Assembly: GCA_900543825.1 (NCBI GenBank)
Contig: UQSR01000002.1
Span: 1-64,000, forward strand
Source of the DNA: an uncultured Mycoplasmatota bacterium
Lineage (GTDB): Bacteria > Bacillota_I > Bacilli_A > RF39 > UBA660
Reading direction: 5' to 3'
DNA length: 64,000 nucleotides
A program made the translations under genes and the position numbers. Numbering within the stretch: position 1 is the first letter of the stretch; every line of letters begins with the position of its first letter. The notes under the pieces are model-generated. The model was given only the letters and a program-made list of their open reading frames with translations, had not been told where the DNA came from and searched no databases. Shown here piece by piece: positions 8,634 through 18,752 of this stretch.

Positions 8634-10664
8634 TTATCTTTTTATTCCTTTTTTATCTTCTTCACTAGGAGGAGCCATATAATATTTATCAGGGTTATTC
8701 CTTATTTCTTTTATAATGTTATCGGGACAAATTAGTTTATTCAAATCAAAACCATGAGGAAGAACAAGCCCATCAGCATTAGTAAGATGACCAAGAATTA
8801 TACCATAACCAATACTTTCAGGGAGAACAAGTCTCTTAGCATTAGTAAGATAGCCCAAAAACACCTTATTGCCAACACTTTTGGGAAGAATAAGTTCATC
8901 AACATTAGTAAGAGAGTTTAAATATATGTCACTACCAATACTTTCAGGAAGAACAAGCCCTTCAGCATTAGCAAGAGAACTTAAATATATACCACCACCA
9001 ATATTTTCGGGAAAAATAAGTTCATCAGCATTAGTAAGAGAGTTTAAATATATACTACCACCAATACTTTTGGGAAGAACAAGTTCATCAGCATTAGTAA
9101 GAGAGTTTAAATCTATATCACAACCAACATACTGAGGAAGAACAAGTTCATCAGCATTAGTAAGAGAGTTTAAACCTATATTTCTACCAACATACTGAGG
9201 AAGGACAAGTCCCTCAGTGCTAGTAAGATTATTTAAATTTAAATTACCATTGACTTGTTGTGGAAAAACAAGTCCATCTGAACTAATAAGATTGTCTAAA
9301 ATTAAGTCCCCATATATATATCGAGGAAGAGTAAGACCATCAGCATTAGTAATTCTACTTAAATGCAAATCACCAAATAAAAATTTAAACTTTTCTGGAT
9401 TACTTTCCCATTCTTCTTGTGATAAAGCAATGTCTTCTTCTTTAATGTTGAATAAATAAGCATAGTCTTTTTTACAGTTTCTCTTACTTTTGATTTCTTT
9501 TATTCTAGGGTCATTTCCACAACCAAATCCACTAATTTTATCATCTATTTCATACAAAAATTTAAGTTCTTCAAGAGTAAGTTCGATATTATTATTTACC
9601 TTTTTATCAATTAAAGTAAGTAATTTCATATCATGTTCTTTTTTTAGATATTTATCTTTATCAGGAAATTCTTTTAATTTTTCTTCAAGAATAGGCATCA
9701 TTTCAGGTTCCATATTTTGATTATCTGCAATACCTCTAATCTCTCCAATTTTATCTTTACCATCCATTCTAATAGCAATTCTAGGTACTTTAGCCTCTCC
9801 ATTTTCATCTAATGAGTAATAAACATAAAAGTCACCACCTGCTAACTGGTCTTTGGCAAAGTTTTCACCAGCAGCAGTACACCAACCAGTATAATAGCCT
9901 TGAAGTGAATCTCTTAAAATATTATAATCACTTCCTTGTTCATATTTAATCCATTTACCATCGCTATTATTACTTTGATGTTCTCCTTTTAAAAAGCTTT
10001 GCTTAATAACATACTCGTATAAAAGTTTAAAATTCCCAGTACTTAATGCTTGTTTAATATCTTCTTCGCCTTTTTTATCTTTAAGAAAATCTTCCATTAG
10101 TTTTAAAGTGGTAAAAATATATTCTCTTTCTACCGGAGGAAAAGGATATACTGTTGTTTTATCTCTTTTACTAAATTTACCAGTTTCTTTATCATATTTA
10201 CCTAAATTTTGTAGTCCTTGAAATACCCAGTACTTTTCCCACATTCCATAAGATTTACTTTCTTCATCATATAAAAAGTATTCAATCCATTTATCTAAAC
10301 TTTTCTTTTGGTCATCAATAACTTCTTCAGTCATTCTCCTCTTATCTTCTTCAGTTAATTTTATATTACCATAACCTCTTTCTCTAGCAAGTCTAACTTG
10401 ATTTTGAAAGTAAGCATCAGGTATATTTTCTGGTTTAATAACATATAAGTCATAATAAAAATTTTTAAGTAATTTTTCCCCAGTAACACTTTTAGTCTTA
10501 GCCACCTTATTGTGTAATTCTTCAAGCCTTTCAAAATATTTTAGTAGTCTTTCTCTCTTTTTATCAGATATATTTGAAGCCTTAAGAACTCTATCACTAT
10601 TATGTAAATTAGTATAAACTTTAGATATCATATCTAGCCAAGCATTTCTCATGTTATCATCCAT
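8634..10664 (-). CDS. PcfJ-like protein with ten 21-residue repeats
   Basis: A 676-residue cytoplasmic protein. The N-terminal 230 residues are helical and charged. A central domain (about 240-340) has GWCTAAGENFA..QLAGGDFYVYYS, PRIAIRM and GEIRGIADNQN, reminiscent of PcfJ-type domains in conjugative elements and phages. The C-terminal third is ten tandem repeats of consensus GxIYLNSLTNADELVLPxSIG, an LRR-like solenoid. There is no signal peptide. The ATG at 10664 is eight bases after AGAGG; the GTG at 10673 overlaps that site. No conjugation or phage genes are adjacent. Function is unknown; a binding scaffold is a guess. Confidence 0.6.
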   Translation of the reverse strand: MDDNMRNAWLDMISKVYTNLHNSDRVLKASNISDKKRERLLKYFERLEELHNKVAKTKSVTGEKLLKNFYYDLYVIKPENIPDAYFQNQVRLARERGYGNIKLTEEDKRRMTEEVIDDQKKSLDKWIEYFLYDEESKSYGMWEKYWVFQGLQNLGKYDKETGKFSKRDKTTVYPFPPVEREYIFTTLKLMEDFLKDKKGEEDIKQALSTGNFKLLYEYVIKQSFLKGEHQSNNSDGKWIKYEQGSDYNILRDSLQGYYTGWCTAAGENFAKDQLAGGDFYVYYSLDENGEAKVPRIAIRMDGKDKIGEIRGIADNQNMEPEMMPILEEKLKEFPDKDKYLKKEHDMKLLTLIDKKVNNNIELTLEELKFLYEIDDKISGFGCGNDPRIKEIKSKRNCKKDYAYLFNIKEEDIALSQEEWESNPEKFKFLFGDLHLSRITNADGLTLPRYIYGDLILDNLISSDGLVFPQQVNGNLNLNNLTSTEGLVLPQYVGRNIGLNSLTNADELVLPQYVGCDIDLNSLTNADELVLPKSIGGSIYLNSLTNADELIFPENIGGGIYLSSLANAEGLVLPESIGSDIYLNSLTNVDELILPKSVGNKVFLGYLTNAKRLVLPESIGYGIILGHLTNADGLVLPHGFDLNKLICPDNIIKEIRNNPDKYYMAPPSEEDKKGIKR
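8745..9374 (-). repeat. Ten tandem 63-bp coding repeats
   Basis: Ten uninterrupted 63-bp units encode 21-residue repeats with conserved Leu, Asn-Leu-Thr, Ala, Leu-x-Leu-Pro and Ile/Val-Gly positions. Central units are nearly identical at the DNA level (for example TTAGTAAGAGAGTTTAAA on the plus strand recurs), while edge units have diverged, the usual sign of expansion by slippage or unequal exchange. Confidence 0.85.
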
Positions 10665-10725
10665 AGTTATCACCTCTTCTAGTATAAATATATCACATTT
10701 AAAAATAACAATAAAGGAAATACTA

Positions 10726-10749
10726 ATATTTTACATAATATTTTACATA
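10726..10749. repeat. Perfect 12-bp tandem duplication
   Basis: ATATTTTACATA occurs twice head to tail in the spacer between the HdeD-like and PcfJ-like genes, just beyond the HdeD-like terminator. It could be paired regulator sites upstream of the PcfJ-like gene or simple slippage. Confidence 0.4.
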
Positions 10750-10773
10750 AAAAAATCCTAAATTAATAGGATT
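10748..10773 (-). terminator. Terminator of the HdeD-like gene
   Basis: AATCCTA-AATTAA-TAGGATT, with seven T following on the minus strand; overlaps the stop codon. Confidence 0.8.
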
Positions 10774-11335
10774 ATTTAAGTAATTTACTAAAGTATTTAT
10801 CTATTTCTTTTACTCTTGATTTAAATACAAACATATCAACTATGGCACTTACAGAGTATACAATAAGAATAATACCAATTAATGTAGTAATAACAAGAGC
10901 AGTATTTCCTGGATTAATAATTAATACTACACCACATATGATCATTAAGATAGAGGTAAATAAAGATATAATATAACTATTATCAATATCTTTAATAATA
11001 AATGATATTCTAGAACTAAATGCACCACTTATAATAAAGAAAATACCTAAAGCAATTGGTAAAATACTCTCAAAAATACTAGGATTTAAAAATACGCAAA
11101 TACCAAGTAAAAATGATAAAATACTATTTGTCATTTGGAATAAACAAAGAGCAGGATTAATACTAAAACTATCTATAAAACTATAAATACCATAGATAAT
11201 CATAATAGTACCGATAACATAAGCAAAAGTATCAAGAGATGCTTTAGGCCATACTATAAGTAGTATTCCTACTATCATAAATAAAACTGACAATATAATC
11301 GATAAATTAATGTATTCATTTATTTTCTTAATCAT
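10772..11335 (-). CDS. HdeD/DUF308 family membrane protein
   Basis: A 187-residue polytopic protein with six predicted helices arranged as repeated two-helix units, each containing the Gly-rich pattern typical of HdeD (for example ILLIVWPKASLDTFAYVIGTIMIIYG and GVVLIINPGNTALVITTLIGIILIVYS). HdeD of enterobacteria is linked to acid resistance; in Firmicutes the role is unknown. The ATG at 11335 lies nine bases after AAAGG; upstream ATG codons overlap that site. It is monocistronic between two terminators. Confidence 0.75.
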   Translation of the reverse strand: MIKKINEYINLSIILSVLFMIVGILLIVWPKASLDTFAYVIGTIMIIYGIYSFIDSFSINPALCLFQMTNSILSFLLGICVFLNPSIFESILPIALGIFFIISGAFSSRISFIIKDIDNSYIISLFTSILMIICGVVLIINPGNTALVITTLIGIILIVYSVSAIVDMFVFKSRVKEIDKYFSKLLK

Positions 11336-11392
11336 ACTAACCATCCTTTCTAACAATATTATAACAAAGATACCAAAAATTACAACACATAA

Positions 11393-11430
11393 CTAAAAAA
11401 ATAGTTGTGAATTTTTTTTTACAACTATTT
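11393..11430 (-). terminator. Terminator of the polysaccharide deacetylase gene
   Basis: AAATAGTTGT and ACAACTATTT form a 10-bp stem around a 12-base loop, with seven T following on the minus strand. Confidence 0.75.
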
Positions 11431-12805
11431 AATTATTAACTCCATGTCTTACTACTGGTGTATCATTAGTAATAGCTTTAAAAGTATAACCATTATTTTT
11501 TCCGTATCTTATAATGTCGCTTAAAGCATTAACAGTAGCTCTATGATTAGCAGAATCATGCATAAGAACTACGTTAGCTCTGTTATGAGAGACATTATTA
11601 ATAACATTATAATATATATTAGAAGAATTATTAATATCACTTCCAGCATCATTAGAATCAACATTCCAATCAAAATAATTATAGCCTCTGTTTACTACTT
11701 CTACTGTCAAATAAGACATAATACCATTATTATATTTTCTACTTACAGTATTAGAACTACCACCAGGGAATCTAATGATATTTGGTCTTATATTAATAAC
11801 ATTAAATACTTTATCACTAATATTATTTAAGTCATTAAAATAATTATTACTACTAGTATAAATATAAGAGTAACTATGTGTATTACTATGAAGCCCGATA
11901 GTATGTCCACTATTATAAGCCCTTTTAGTGGATTCATTCGCCCCACATACAAAAAAAGTTGCTTTTATACCTTCCCTATCTAATATATCAAGTATTTCTG
12001 CTGTTAAATAACTGGGACCATCATCAAATGTTAGATATATAATACCATTTCCTGAGTATACTGGCCTCTTTATAACTATTACTTCTCTATCTATACTAAA
12101 CGCATTATCACTACTATCTTTAACTTCGTAAGTAATTTTATATTTACCAATAGTATTTGTATCAACATCCCCTGTGGATACAACCTTATTAGTAATATCA
12201 CCATCACAATTATCAAAAGCGGTATATCCTTCTTCGGTATAAGAACTACCTTTATAAATATATATAGTCCTCTTACCCTTAAGTTCTATACTAGGATTAA
12301 TCTTATCTTCATGTATAATATCTCTTTTAACTTCTGATTTATTAAAAGAAGAATCACAAACTTTATATAAAATATTATCTTTACCTATAATAGTATCAAC
12401 TTTATCAGTAATATCACCATCATAGTTATCCAAAGCAGTATAACCTTCTTCAATATAGTCTTTGTTAGGACATACATAAGCAGGATTATCCCCCTTAAGT
12501 TCTATATCAGGAGGAATCTTATCAACAACTTTAACTATAAAATCCTTCTTAATATTGTAAAATAAGTATTTAACACTAGCCCTAACTTTATAATTACCTA
12601 TTTTAGAAGTATCAACATTACCTGTTGATACAATTTTATCCGATAAATCACTAAATAGATTATAACATTCATAATCAAAAGTATAATCACTTCCTAATTC
12701 TATTTCCATATCATTAGTAATAATATTAGGATAAAATACTGTATATAACAAAAAAATAAATGTAACAATAATTAAAAATAAAAGTTCCTTCTTAACAATT
12801 TTCAT
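11429..12805 (-). CDS. Secreted polysaccharide deacetylase with Ig-like repeats
   Basis: A 458-residue envelope enzyme. After an N-terminal signal anchor (about 7-26) come three Ig-like DUF5011-type modules, the last two with the hallmark EEGYTAxDNxDGDITxKV. The C-terminal NodB domain (from about 255) has all the metal-dependent deacetylase motifs: TFDDGPS, HSNTHS, RFPGGSSN, DWNVDSNDA and LMHDS. It likely removes acetyl groups from peptidoglycan GlcNAc/MurNAc or another wall glycan; the Ig modules space the enzyme from the membrane. GGAGT sits seven bases before the ATG. It is monocistronic. Confidence 0.9.
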   Translation of the reverse strand: MKIVKKELLFLIIVTFIFLLYTVFYPNIITNDMEIELGSDYTFDYECYNLFSDLSDKIVSTGNVDTSKIGNYKVRASVKYLFYNIKKDFIVKVVDKIPPDIELKGDNPAYVCPNKDYIEEGYTALDNYDGDITDKVDTIIGKDNILYKVCDSSFNKSEVKRDIIHEDKINPSIELKGKRTIYIYKGSSYTEEGYTAFDNCDGDITNKVVSTGDVDTNTIGKYKITYEVKDSSDNAFSIDREVIVIKRPVYSGNGIIYLTFDDGPSYLTAEILDILDREGIKATFFVCGANESTKRAYNSGHTIGLHSNTHSYSYIYTSSNNYFNDLNNISDKVFNVINIRPNIIRFPGGSSNTVSRKYNNGIMSYLTVEVVNRGYNYFDWNVDSNDAGSDINNSSNIYYNVINNVSHNRANVVLMHDSANHRATVNALSDIIRYGKNNGYTFKAITNDTPVVRHGVNN

Positions 12806-12837
12806 ACATCATACTCCACTATAATTATAGCAGACTC

Positions 12838-12867
12838 CTAAAAAAAATACTATTCTAGGATAGTATT
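12838..12867 (-). terminator. Terminator of the DUF421 gene
   Basis: AATACTAT-TCTAGG-ATAGTATT followed by a T-run on the minus strand; overlaps the end of the gene. Confidence 0.75.
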
Positions 12868-13560
12868 TTTATCTGGCTTTACACCTCTTTTGTATATATG
12901 AACCTGATAGTTATCATCACAAGTAGCAAGTAGTACCTCCCTATAATCTTTTATTCCTTGTATATCAAGTTCATGATCTAACCATTCTTTATTCTTACCA
13001 ATTGCTTTCATATTATTTTCCATATATTTACCATCAATAATAATATTAGCGGTAAGTCCCTTATTCTTACATTTAATCTTCATATCTTTTTTATTTACTG
13101 GTTTATCCTTTTCATTAGGAAGAAAACTAATACTACCATTAATTTCCATAATAGCATAATCAATCTCATTTAAATCAAAATAGCCGTTAATTCTAGCCTG
13201 AGACAAAAATTCATTAATATCAATCTTCGATTTATCAAACCCAGATTGAATTATTTTTCCTTTTTCCACAAGAACTGTTGGTACGCCATTAAATATTCTT
13301 CTAAGACTAATACTTCTTAATGTAACAATAGATATAATATAGGAAGCAAGTCCATATAAAAAAATAGCTAAAATACCAGAAATTAAATTTTTTTCTAAGT
13401 CCAGAGAAATATCTGCGGCAATAGAACCAATAGTAATACCAATAATATAATCAAATAAATTAAGTTGAGATATCTGTTTCTTACCAATCATCTTAGCAAT
13501 TAGAAATAATAATGCAAGTACAAATATAGTTCTATAAAATACACCAAAAATATTATCCAT
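12850..13560 (-). CDS. DUF421 (YetF-like) membrane protein
   Basis: A 236-residue protein with three N-terminal helices and a cytoplasmic C-terminal domain. FLIAKMIGKKQISQLNLFDYIIGITIGSIAA is the signature of the DUF421/YetF family, and FNGVPTVLVEKGKIIQ..FLSQAR marks the start of the soluble domain. Several Bacillus members are spore- or germination-linked, so a link to sporulation is possible but not shown here. The ATG at 13560 lies directly after a hairpin and seven T; its ribosome binding site GAGGTG is in the hairpin's 3' arm. Confidence 0.85.
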   Translation of the reverse strand: MDNIFGVFYRTIFVLALLFLIAKMIGKKQISQLNLFDYIIGITIGSIAADISLDLEKNLISGILAIFLYGLASYIISIVTLRSISLRRIFNGVPTVLVEKGKIIQSGFDKSKIDINEFLSQARINGYFDLNEIDYAIMEINGSISFLPNEKDKPVNKKDMKIKCKNKGLTANIIIDGKYMENNMKAIGKNKEWLDHELDIQGIKDYREVLLATCDDNYQVHIYKRGVKPDKNTILE

Positions 13561-13597
13561 AAAAAAACACCTCATAAATATTATGAGATGTTTTAAA
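13561..13597 (-). terminator. Terminator-like hairpin enclosing the DUF421 ribosome binding site
   Basis: A 12-bp stem (one G-U on the minus strand) with a three-base loop is followed by TTTTTTT and then at once the DUF421 ATG. The 3' arm reads TTATGAGGTGTT and so contains the Shine-Dalgarno GAGGTG. It can terminate DUF2752 transcription and, on read-through, hide the DUF421 start. Confidence 0.7.
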
Positions 13598-13599
13598 AT

Positions 13600-13968
13600 T
13601 TATATACCATTAATATTATTAATAATCATCGTTATAATAAGAATAAATATAATTATTAAATAATAATTCCTAAATACATTCATTATTACTTTAATAGAAG
13701 TATTACTATTTTTAATAATATCAAAAATAAGCATAATACTAAATACAATAAAACTAACAAATAAAGGTATACCAAGAATATTATATTTAATTGCTTCGAT
13801 AAAATCAAAATTAAGTATACATCTAAAACTACGTGTAAGTCCACATCCAGGACAACAAATATTAAATATTCTTTTAAATATACAACTATAATGAATAGTA
13901 CCACTTACCATTAACAAAACGAATATAATAATAATAGTAAGTATAAGTAGATTAATAACTCTTTTCAT
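13600..13968 (-). CDS. DUF2752 membrane protein
   Basis: A 122-residue protein with three hydrophobic helices. The family signature CPGCGLTRSF (about residues 39-48) follows the first helix, with a membrane-facing cysteine pair and basic residue. The function of DUF2752 is unknown. Its ATG overlaps the stop of the TM2 gene (TAATG), so the two are translationally coupled; DUF2752 and TM2-domain genes are commonly neighbours. Confidence 0.85.
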   Translation of the reverse strand: MKRVINLLILTIIIIFVLLMVSGTIHYSCIFKRIFNICCPGCGLTRSFRCILNFDFIEAIKYNILGIPLFVSFIVFSIMLIFDIIKNSNTSIKVIMNVFRNYYLIIIFILIITMIINNINGI

Positions 13969-14396
13969 TAGTCACTAAGAGTATTACCATTAGCATCAGT
14001 AGTAATATTGCCACAAAGAATAAGAATACCTTCAATAAGTCCCCATACAGCAGAAATAGGACTTAAAATACCACAAGATAAACAAGTAATAAGAAGTTGC
14101 GCTATTGCTTTACCAGTATTACCTAAATAAAAGTTATGTATACCCAATCCTCCAAGGAATATACCTAATAGTCCAGCGGCCATTTTAGATTTAGCCTCAC
14201 CATTAGCCTTGTTAACTCTAACTCCACACTTTAAACAAATATCTTGCCCAGGATTAATTTCAGCACCGCAGTTAGAGCAGTAGCCCTTAGCATTACTATT
14301 TTGTGTAGCATTATTATCTACCTTAACACCACAGTTTAAACAAACCTCTTGTCCTTCGTTAAGTTCATTACCACAGTTTTTACAAAATTTAGCCAT
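13968..14396 (-). CDS. TM2-domain protein with two zinc ribbons
   Basis: A 142-residue protein. Two N-terminal zinc ribbons (FCKNCGNELNEGQEVCLNCG and YCSNCGAEINPGQDICLKCG) precede a TM2 domain (about 70-130) with two helices and the LGGLGIHNFYLG motif. The ribbons face the cytoplasm and probably bind a protein or nucleic acid partner; the role is unknown. AAAGGAGG precedes the ATG. It is the first gene of a two-gene unit with DUF2752. Confidence 0.9.
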   Translation of the reverse strand: MAKFCKNCGNELNEGQEVCLNCGVKVDNNATQNSNAKGYCSNCGAEINPGQDICLKCGVRVNKANGEAKSKMAAGLLGIFLGGLGIHNFYLGNTGKAIAQLLITCLSCGILSPISAVWGLIEGILILCGNITTDANGNTLSD

Positions 14397-14440
14397 ATTT
14401 ATACCTCCTTTACATTCAATATTATTTTATCATAAAAATA

Positions 14441-16978
14441 CTATTTTGTAAATTTACTTAATATTATATCTAATCTTTCTTTTTCTTTCTTTAAATCTTC
14501 TCTCTCTTTATTAACAATTGCTAGAGGTGCCTTAGATACATAATTTTGATTAGCAAGTAAATTATTTCTTCTCTTAATAGAGGCCTCTAATGCTTCTTTC
14601 TCTTTTATAAGATTTTCCATTTCTTTTTCTCTATTACTTGACATATCAAACATATATTTAATGACATATTCCCCTTCTTTAGCGGTAATACCATCTAAAG
14701 TACTATCATTTGTTAATAAAGAATTATCTACCTTAAGTAATTTTAATATAATATCACTATAATTACCATTAAAATATACTAAAGCATCTTTAGGTATTTT
14801 ATTTTCTTGTTTAATATTACGAGCTTTAACAATAAATTCTATGACATTATCTAATTCTTTAGCATCATCAAACACATATTTTTTATCATAAGTTGGATAA
14901 GAACTAATCATGATAGACTCACTATCACGTATAGGAAGCATATCATATATCTCTTCAGTAACAAATGGCATAAATGGATGAAGCATTTTAAGAATGTCAG
15001 TTAAAACTTTAAGTAATACACTCTTAGTAGTATTATCCATATTTATTTTAGCAAGCTCAATATACCAGTCGCAGAAGTCACCCCAAACAAAGTTATAAAC
15101 TTCTGTACCAACTACGTTAAACTCATATTTATCCATATGTTTAATTGTACTCTTAATTAAATTATTACATTTATTTAATATCCATTTATCTTGTACCTTA
15201 AGACTATCTAATGTATAATTATCTTTATTTAAATCTTCTATATTCATAAGAACAAATCTTGAAGCATTCCAAAGTTTATTAATAAAGTTCCAAGTAGCTT
15301 TAACTTTATCCTCATCATATCTTAAATCAGTTCCAGCGGCAGTATTAGTAGTTAAGAAAAATCTAAGAGAATCAGTACCATATTCATCAATAACATCCAT
15401 AGGATCTATACCATTACCAAGACTTTTACTCATTTTTCTACCTTGTTTATCTCTAATTAGTCCATGTATTAAGCAATCTTTAAATGGTCTTTCATTTAAA
15501 AACTCAAGTCCTTGGAAAGTCATTCTATTAACCCAGAAAGGAATAATATCATAACCAGTAACAAGTACATTATTAGGATAATACCTCTTAAGCATATCTG
15601 TATCATCTGGCCAACCCAAAGTAGAAAATGGCCATAAAGCAGATGAAAACCAAGTATCAAGTACATCATTATCTTGTACCCATCCATCACCTTTAGGAGC
15701 TTCCATACCTACGTATACTTCATCACCTTTATACCAAGCAGGAATTCTATGACCCCACCAAAGCTGTCTAGATATACACCAATCATAAGTTATTTCCATC
15801 CAATGATTCATTACCTTTTCATATCTAGTAGGAACAAAATTAACTTTGGTATCCTTATTTTTTTGATTTTCAAGAACTCTATCCGCTAAAGGACGCATCT
15901 TAACAAACCATTGCTTAGACAAATAAGGTTCTACCATAACATTAGTTCTCTCAGAAAAACCAACATTATGATTAATAGGTTCAACCTTTATAAGAAGTCC
16001 CATACTATCTAAATCATGAGTAACAGCTTCTCTACATTCAAATCTATCAAGACCGTTATATTGAAGAGCATTCTCATTCATAGTACCATCAGTATTCATA
16101 ACAACAATTCTCTCTAAGTTATGTCTATTACCAACTTCAAAATCATTAGGATCATGAGCAGGAGTAATTTTAACAACACCAGTACCAAATTCCATATCAG
16201 CATGTTCATCTGTTATAATAGGAATCTTTTTATTAACAATAGGAAGAATAACATTCTTACCAATATATTTTTTATATCTATCATCATTTGGATTAACCGC
16301 TACTGCTGTATCACCAAATAGAGTTTCAGGCCTTGTAGTGGCAACCTCTAAATAATCATCACTATCTTCTAACATATATTTAATGTGGTAGAAGGCTCCA
16401 GGAGTATCCTTATAAATAACCTCTTCATTAGATAAAGCAGTTTTAGCTAAAGGATCCCAGTTAATAATTCTTTCTCCCCTATATATAAGACCTTTATTAT
16501 ATAAAGATACAAATACCCATCTAACAGCCTTAGAAAGACCATCATCCAAAGTAAATCTTTCCTTAGAATAATCAAGAGATAAACCAAGTTTAGCCCACTG
16601 ATTATGAATATTCTCGGCATATTCTTCTTTCCAGGCCCAAGCAACCTTAAGCCATTCCTCTCTATTCATACTTCTAGGATCAATACCCTCATCGCGAAGT
16701 TTCTTATCTACTTTAGCTTGTGTAGCAATACCAGCATGATCCATACCAGGAAGCCACAAAGCATCATAGCCTTGCATTCTTTTATATCTAATAATAATAT
16801 CCTGAAGAGTAGTATCCCAAGCATGTCCTAAATGAAGCTTTCCAGTAACATTAGGAGGGGGAATAACAATACAATATGGTTCTTTACTTAAATCTCCAGA
16901 TTTAAAATAATCTTTATTTTTCCAAGTTTCATATTTATCTTTTTCAACCATTAAATGGTCATATTTTTTATCAAGCAT
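14441..16978 (-). CDS. valS: Valyl-tRNA synthetase
   Basis: Class I aminoacyl-tRNA synthetase charging tRNA-Val. The 845-residue protein has [14 protein letters not shown] (HIGH-type site), the editing domain with [24 protein letters not shown] (KMSKS loop), the [19 protein letters not shown] block and a C-terminal coiled coil (from about 790) that clamps the tRNA. The ATG at 16978 has AGGTG upstream and overlaps the end of the HD-domain gene by eight bases. No T-box leader is present because it is second in an operon. Confidence 0.97.
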   Translation of the reverse strand: MLDKKYDHLMVEKDKYETWKNKDYFKSGDLSKEPYCIVIPPPNVTGKLHLGHAWDTTLQDIIIRYKRMQGYDALWLPGMDHAGIATQAKVDKKLRDEGIDPRSMNREEWLKVAWAWKEEYAENIHNQWAKLGLSLDYSKERFTLDDGLSKAVRWVFVSLYNKGLIYRGERIINWDPLAKTALSNEEVIYKDTPGAFYHIKYMLEDSDDYLEVATTRPETLFGDTAVAVNPNDDRYKKYIGKNVILPIVNKKIPIITDEHADMEFGTGVVKITPAHDPNDFEVGNRHNLERIVVMNTDGTMNENALQYNGLDRFECREAVTHDLDSMGLLIKVEPINHNVGFSERTNVMVEPYLSKQWFVKMRPLADRVLENQKNKDTKVNFVPTRYEKVMNHWMEITYDWCISRQLWWGHRIPAWYKGDEVYVGMEAPKGDGWVQDNDVLDTWFSSALWPFSTLGWPDDTDMLKRYYPNNVLVTGYDIIPFWVNRMTFQGLEFLNERPFKDCLIHGLIRDKQGRKMSKSLGNGIDPMDVIDEYGTDSLRFFLTTNTAAGTDLRYDEDKVKATWNFINKLWNASRFVLMNIEDLNKDNYTLDSLKVQDKWILNKCNNLIKSTIKHMDKYEFNVVGTEVYNFVWGDFCDWYIELAKINMDNTTKSVLLKVLTDILKMLHPFMPFVTEEIYDMLPIRDSESIMISSYPTYDKKYVFDDAKELDNVIEFIVKARNIKQENKIPKDALVYFNGNYSDIILKLLKVDNSLLTNDSTLDGITAKEGEYVIKYMFDMSSNREKEMENLIKEKEALEASIKRRNNLLANQNYVSKAPLAIVNKEREDLKKEKERLDIILSKFTK

Positions 16979-17729
16979 TATAAGCACCTATCTTTCCATC
17001 TATATAATTATTAAGCACACCCATGATCTGCTTAAAAAAGTTTTCTATTTCTTTATTATCAAATGTCAAAGAGTCCATCATCTTAGTAATATAATTATTC
17101 TTTCTAAGTAAATAATAAGAATATCTATAATTAAATGAGTACATCTTTGACAATACCACGAGTACCGTATCAGAAGAGTTTTCACTCATCTTAGGACTAA
17201 TAGTATGAAATTTCTTAAATTCATCATATACAAGATTATTAGGATAAGCATCAATTCTTGTATCAACATAAGGATAGTTAACAAACAATCTAAAAGAATC
17301 TAAATTATGAGCATCTTTTATAATAGCACATATGTGTTTTTCTTTTTCACCTATATCACTTGGGAACCCATCTTTATCATAAGCATATAGAGCCATTTTA
17401 ATAATATTATCATATTTAGTTTCTTTACTAATTTCTCTAATCAATCCCTTTGTAAATAAAATGTTGATAGTTTTATCATAAGCATCATCAATATCATCAT
17501 CGATATGATAATTAGGAGTCAAAGAAAAATTACCTATTTCATGAAATAAACCAATAAGTTCAATAACAGAGATCTCTTCTTCATCAAAAATACCAAGACC
17601 ATTAGCAAGTTCTTTTGCTATTTCCATTACTTTTAAAGAATGAAAATACTTAGCTTTAATATTAACATTATTCATATCATATTTTCTAACATATTGTTCA
17701 AATATCTTCATAACTCTACTACTTTTCAT
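16971..17729 (-). CDS. HD-domain phosphohydrolase-like protein
   Basis: A 252-residue soluble protein with HD-type metal residues: HSLKVMEIA (first His), GLFHEIGNF (where HD is replaced by HE) and DAHNLDSF (distal Asp). The region resembles HD nucleotide hydrolases and tRNA-processing relatives, but the substrate is unknown. The HE substitution at the defining HD doublet could change metal binding. GGAGG precedes the ATG. Its end overlaps valS by eight bases, so it is the operon's first gene and a translation-linked role is conceivable. Confidence 0.65.
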   Translation of the reverse strand: MKSSRVMKIFEQYVRKYDMNNVNIKAKYFHSLKVMEIAKELANGLGIFDEEEISVIELIGLFHEIGNFSLTPNYHIDDDIDDAYDKTINILFTKGLIREISKETKYDNIIKMALYAYDKDGFPSDIGEKEKHICAIIKDAHNLDSFRLFVNYPYVDTRIDAYPNNLVYDEFKKFHTISPKMSENSSDTVLVVLSKMYSFNYRYSYYLLRKNNYITKMMDSLTFDNKEIENFFKQIMGVLNNYIDGKIGAYNA

Positions 17730-17815
17730 AAAAAGACCTCCAACTCATAATTTAATATAAGTATATAATAAAATAACTTATTTTTCAAGTAAAATAACAA
17801 TTATTCTCGTTTTCA

Positions 17816-17905
17816 TCTCACACATTGCCCATCACTGTTTTATGAAGCCAAAGTCTTCATAAAAAAAGTAGAGCCTAAGGTCTCTACTTTAAAGTATTAT
17901 CAATA
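17816..17905 (+). repeat. Hairpin-family repeat, locus C (two hairpins)
   Basis: TTTATGAAG/CTTCATAAA with a seven-base loop CCAAAGT (17839-17863) and AAAGTAGAG/CTCTACTTT with loop CCTAAGGT (17865-17890). The flanks match locus D: TCTCACACATTG upstream and AAGTATTAT..CAATA downstream, with different stems between. It lies between two minus-strand genes. Confidence 0.75.
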
Positions 17906-18646
17906 TTAAATAGTTTTCTTTTTAGTCAAAATTTTCTTTTTATCATAACCCAAAGCAATTTTATAAAAATTACTTAAAGTATCTATATCAACAGGAACTT
18001 TTTTCATAATTGCGATAGCTTCATCATCAATAGAGTCTATTTCTTGAAAAGAACCTGGTTCACAAGTATATACCTCATATTTAATTTGCCCACGCTGATT
18101 AAAAATCATTTTAGTTTTAATACCAGCATAAGCTGTACTATAATAAGCTGTACTATAATAAGTTTCAAAGTTACCTTTTTCTTTATAGACACCTAAAGTA
18201 AAAAAATTATTTATAAACTTTTCTCTAAAATCAAATAATTCCATAAAATCATCATATACATTGACAAATGTATTATTATCCAATACAGGATAATCGTATT
18301 TCCAATATATAGAGCCATTAATATCTCTACATAAAGAATTTCCACAATGATTAATAACACTATCCTCATTATTATCAATATATGATATATATATTTCAGA
18401 AGTATCATCAACATTACCTAATAAGCTAATACTAATATTTTTAATACTAATGTTCTTATTACTAGAAATATTATTAATTTTATTAACTAATTTTTCATTA
18501 TAATAAGCTTTACTATAACATTCATTAAAATAATTTCTAATTTCACAATAAAGCTGGTAAAAACTAATAGTATTATCATTTCTCTTAACATTAGGTCTAT
18601 TTAAAAACCTATCTACAAGTATTTTATTATAACCACTTAATTCCAT
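17906..18646 (-). CDS. Unknown protein, paralogue of the gene at 18753
   Basis: A 246-residue soluble protein that I do not recognise. It shares with its upstream neighbour the order FLNRPxxK, DTISFYxLY, ISVxLxGNxDxTxxI, LYW-type KYDYPxL, FYDDxM-type DDFMELFDFxEx, and a C-terminal IMKKVPVDIDTL...K.ILTKKKT. There is no signal peptide or transmembrane helix. A 15-bp tandem duplication (18131-18160) gives an internal STAYYSTAY repeat absent from the paralogue. AGGGAGG precedes the ATG. Confidence 0.6.
   Translation of the reverse strand: MELSGYNKILVDRFLNRPNVKRNDNTISFYQLYCEIRNYFNECYSKAYYNEKLVNKINNISSNKNISIKNISISLLGNVDDTSEIYISYIDNNEDSVINHCGNSLCRDINGSIYWKYDYPVLDNNTFVNVYDDFMELFDFREKFINNFFTLGVYKEKGNFETYYSTAYYSTAYAGIKTKMIFNQRGQIKYEVYTCEPGSFQEIDSIDDEAIAIMKKVPVDIDTLSNFYKIALGYDKKKILTKKKTI
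18131..18160. repeat. 15-bp tandem duplication inside a gene
   Basis: AGCTGTACTATAATA occurs twice in tandem, in frame, inserting five residues. The identical copies suggest a recent slippage event. Confidence 0.75.
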
Positions 18647-18711
18647 AATAACCTCCCTTATGTCATTATTATATCAAAAGTAACATTTCATTGCAATAAT
18701 ATTATACTATA

Positions 18712-18747
18712 AAAACAAAAGACACATATTTAATATATGTATCTTTT
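18712..18747 (-). terminator. Probable terminator between the paralogues
   Basis: AAAAGACACATAT and ATATGTATCTTTT pair over 13 bp (one G-U on the minus strand), followed by GTTTTT. Confidence 0.6.
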
Positions 18748-18752
18748 GCTAC

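Noticed and set aside
8745..9374. CRISPR-like array
   Set aside because: The 63-bp periodicity is continuous coding sequence with no repeat/spacer alternation.
8869..9459. Plus-strand reading frames across the repeat region
   Set aside because: They are the complementary-strand shadow of the 63-bp coding repeats; no ribosome binding site or family match.
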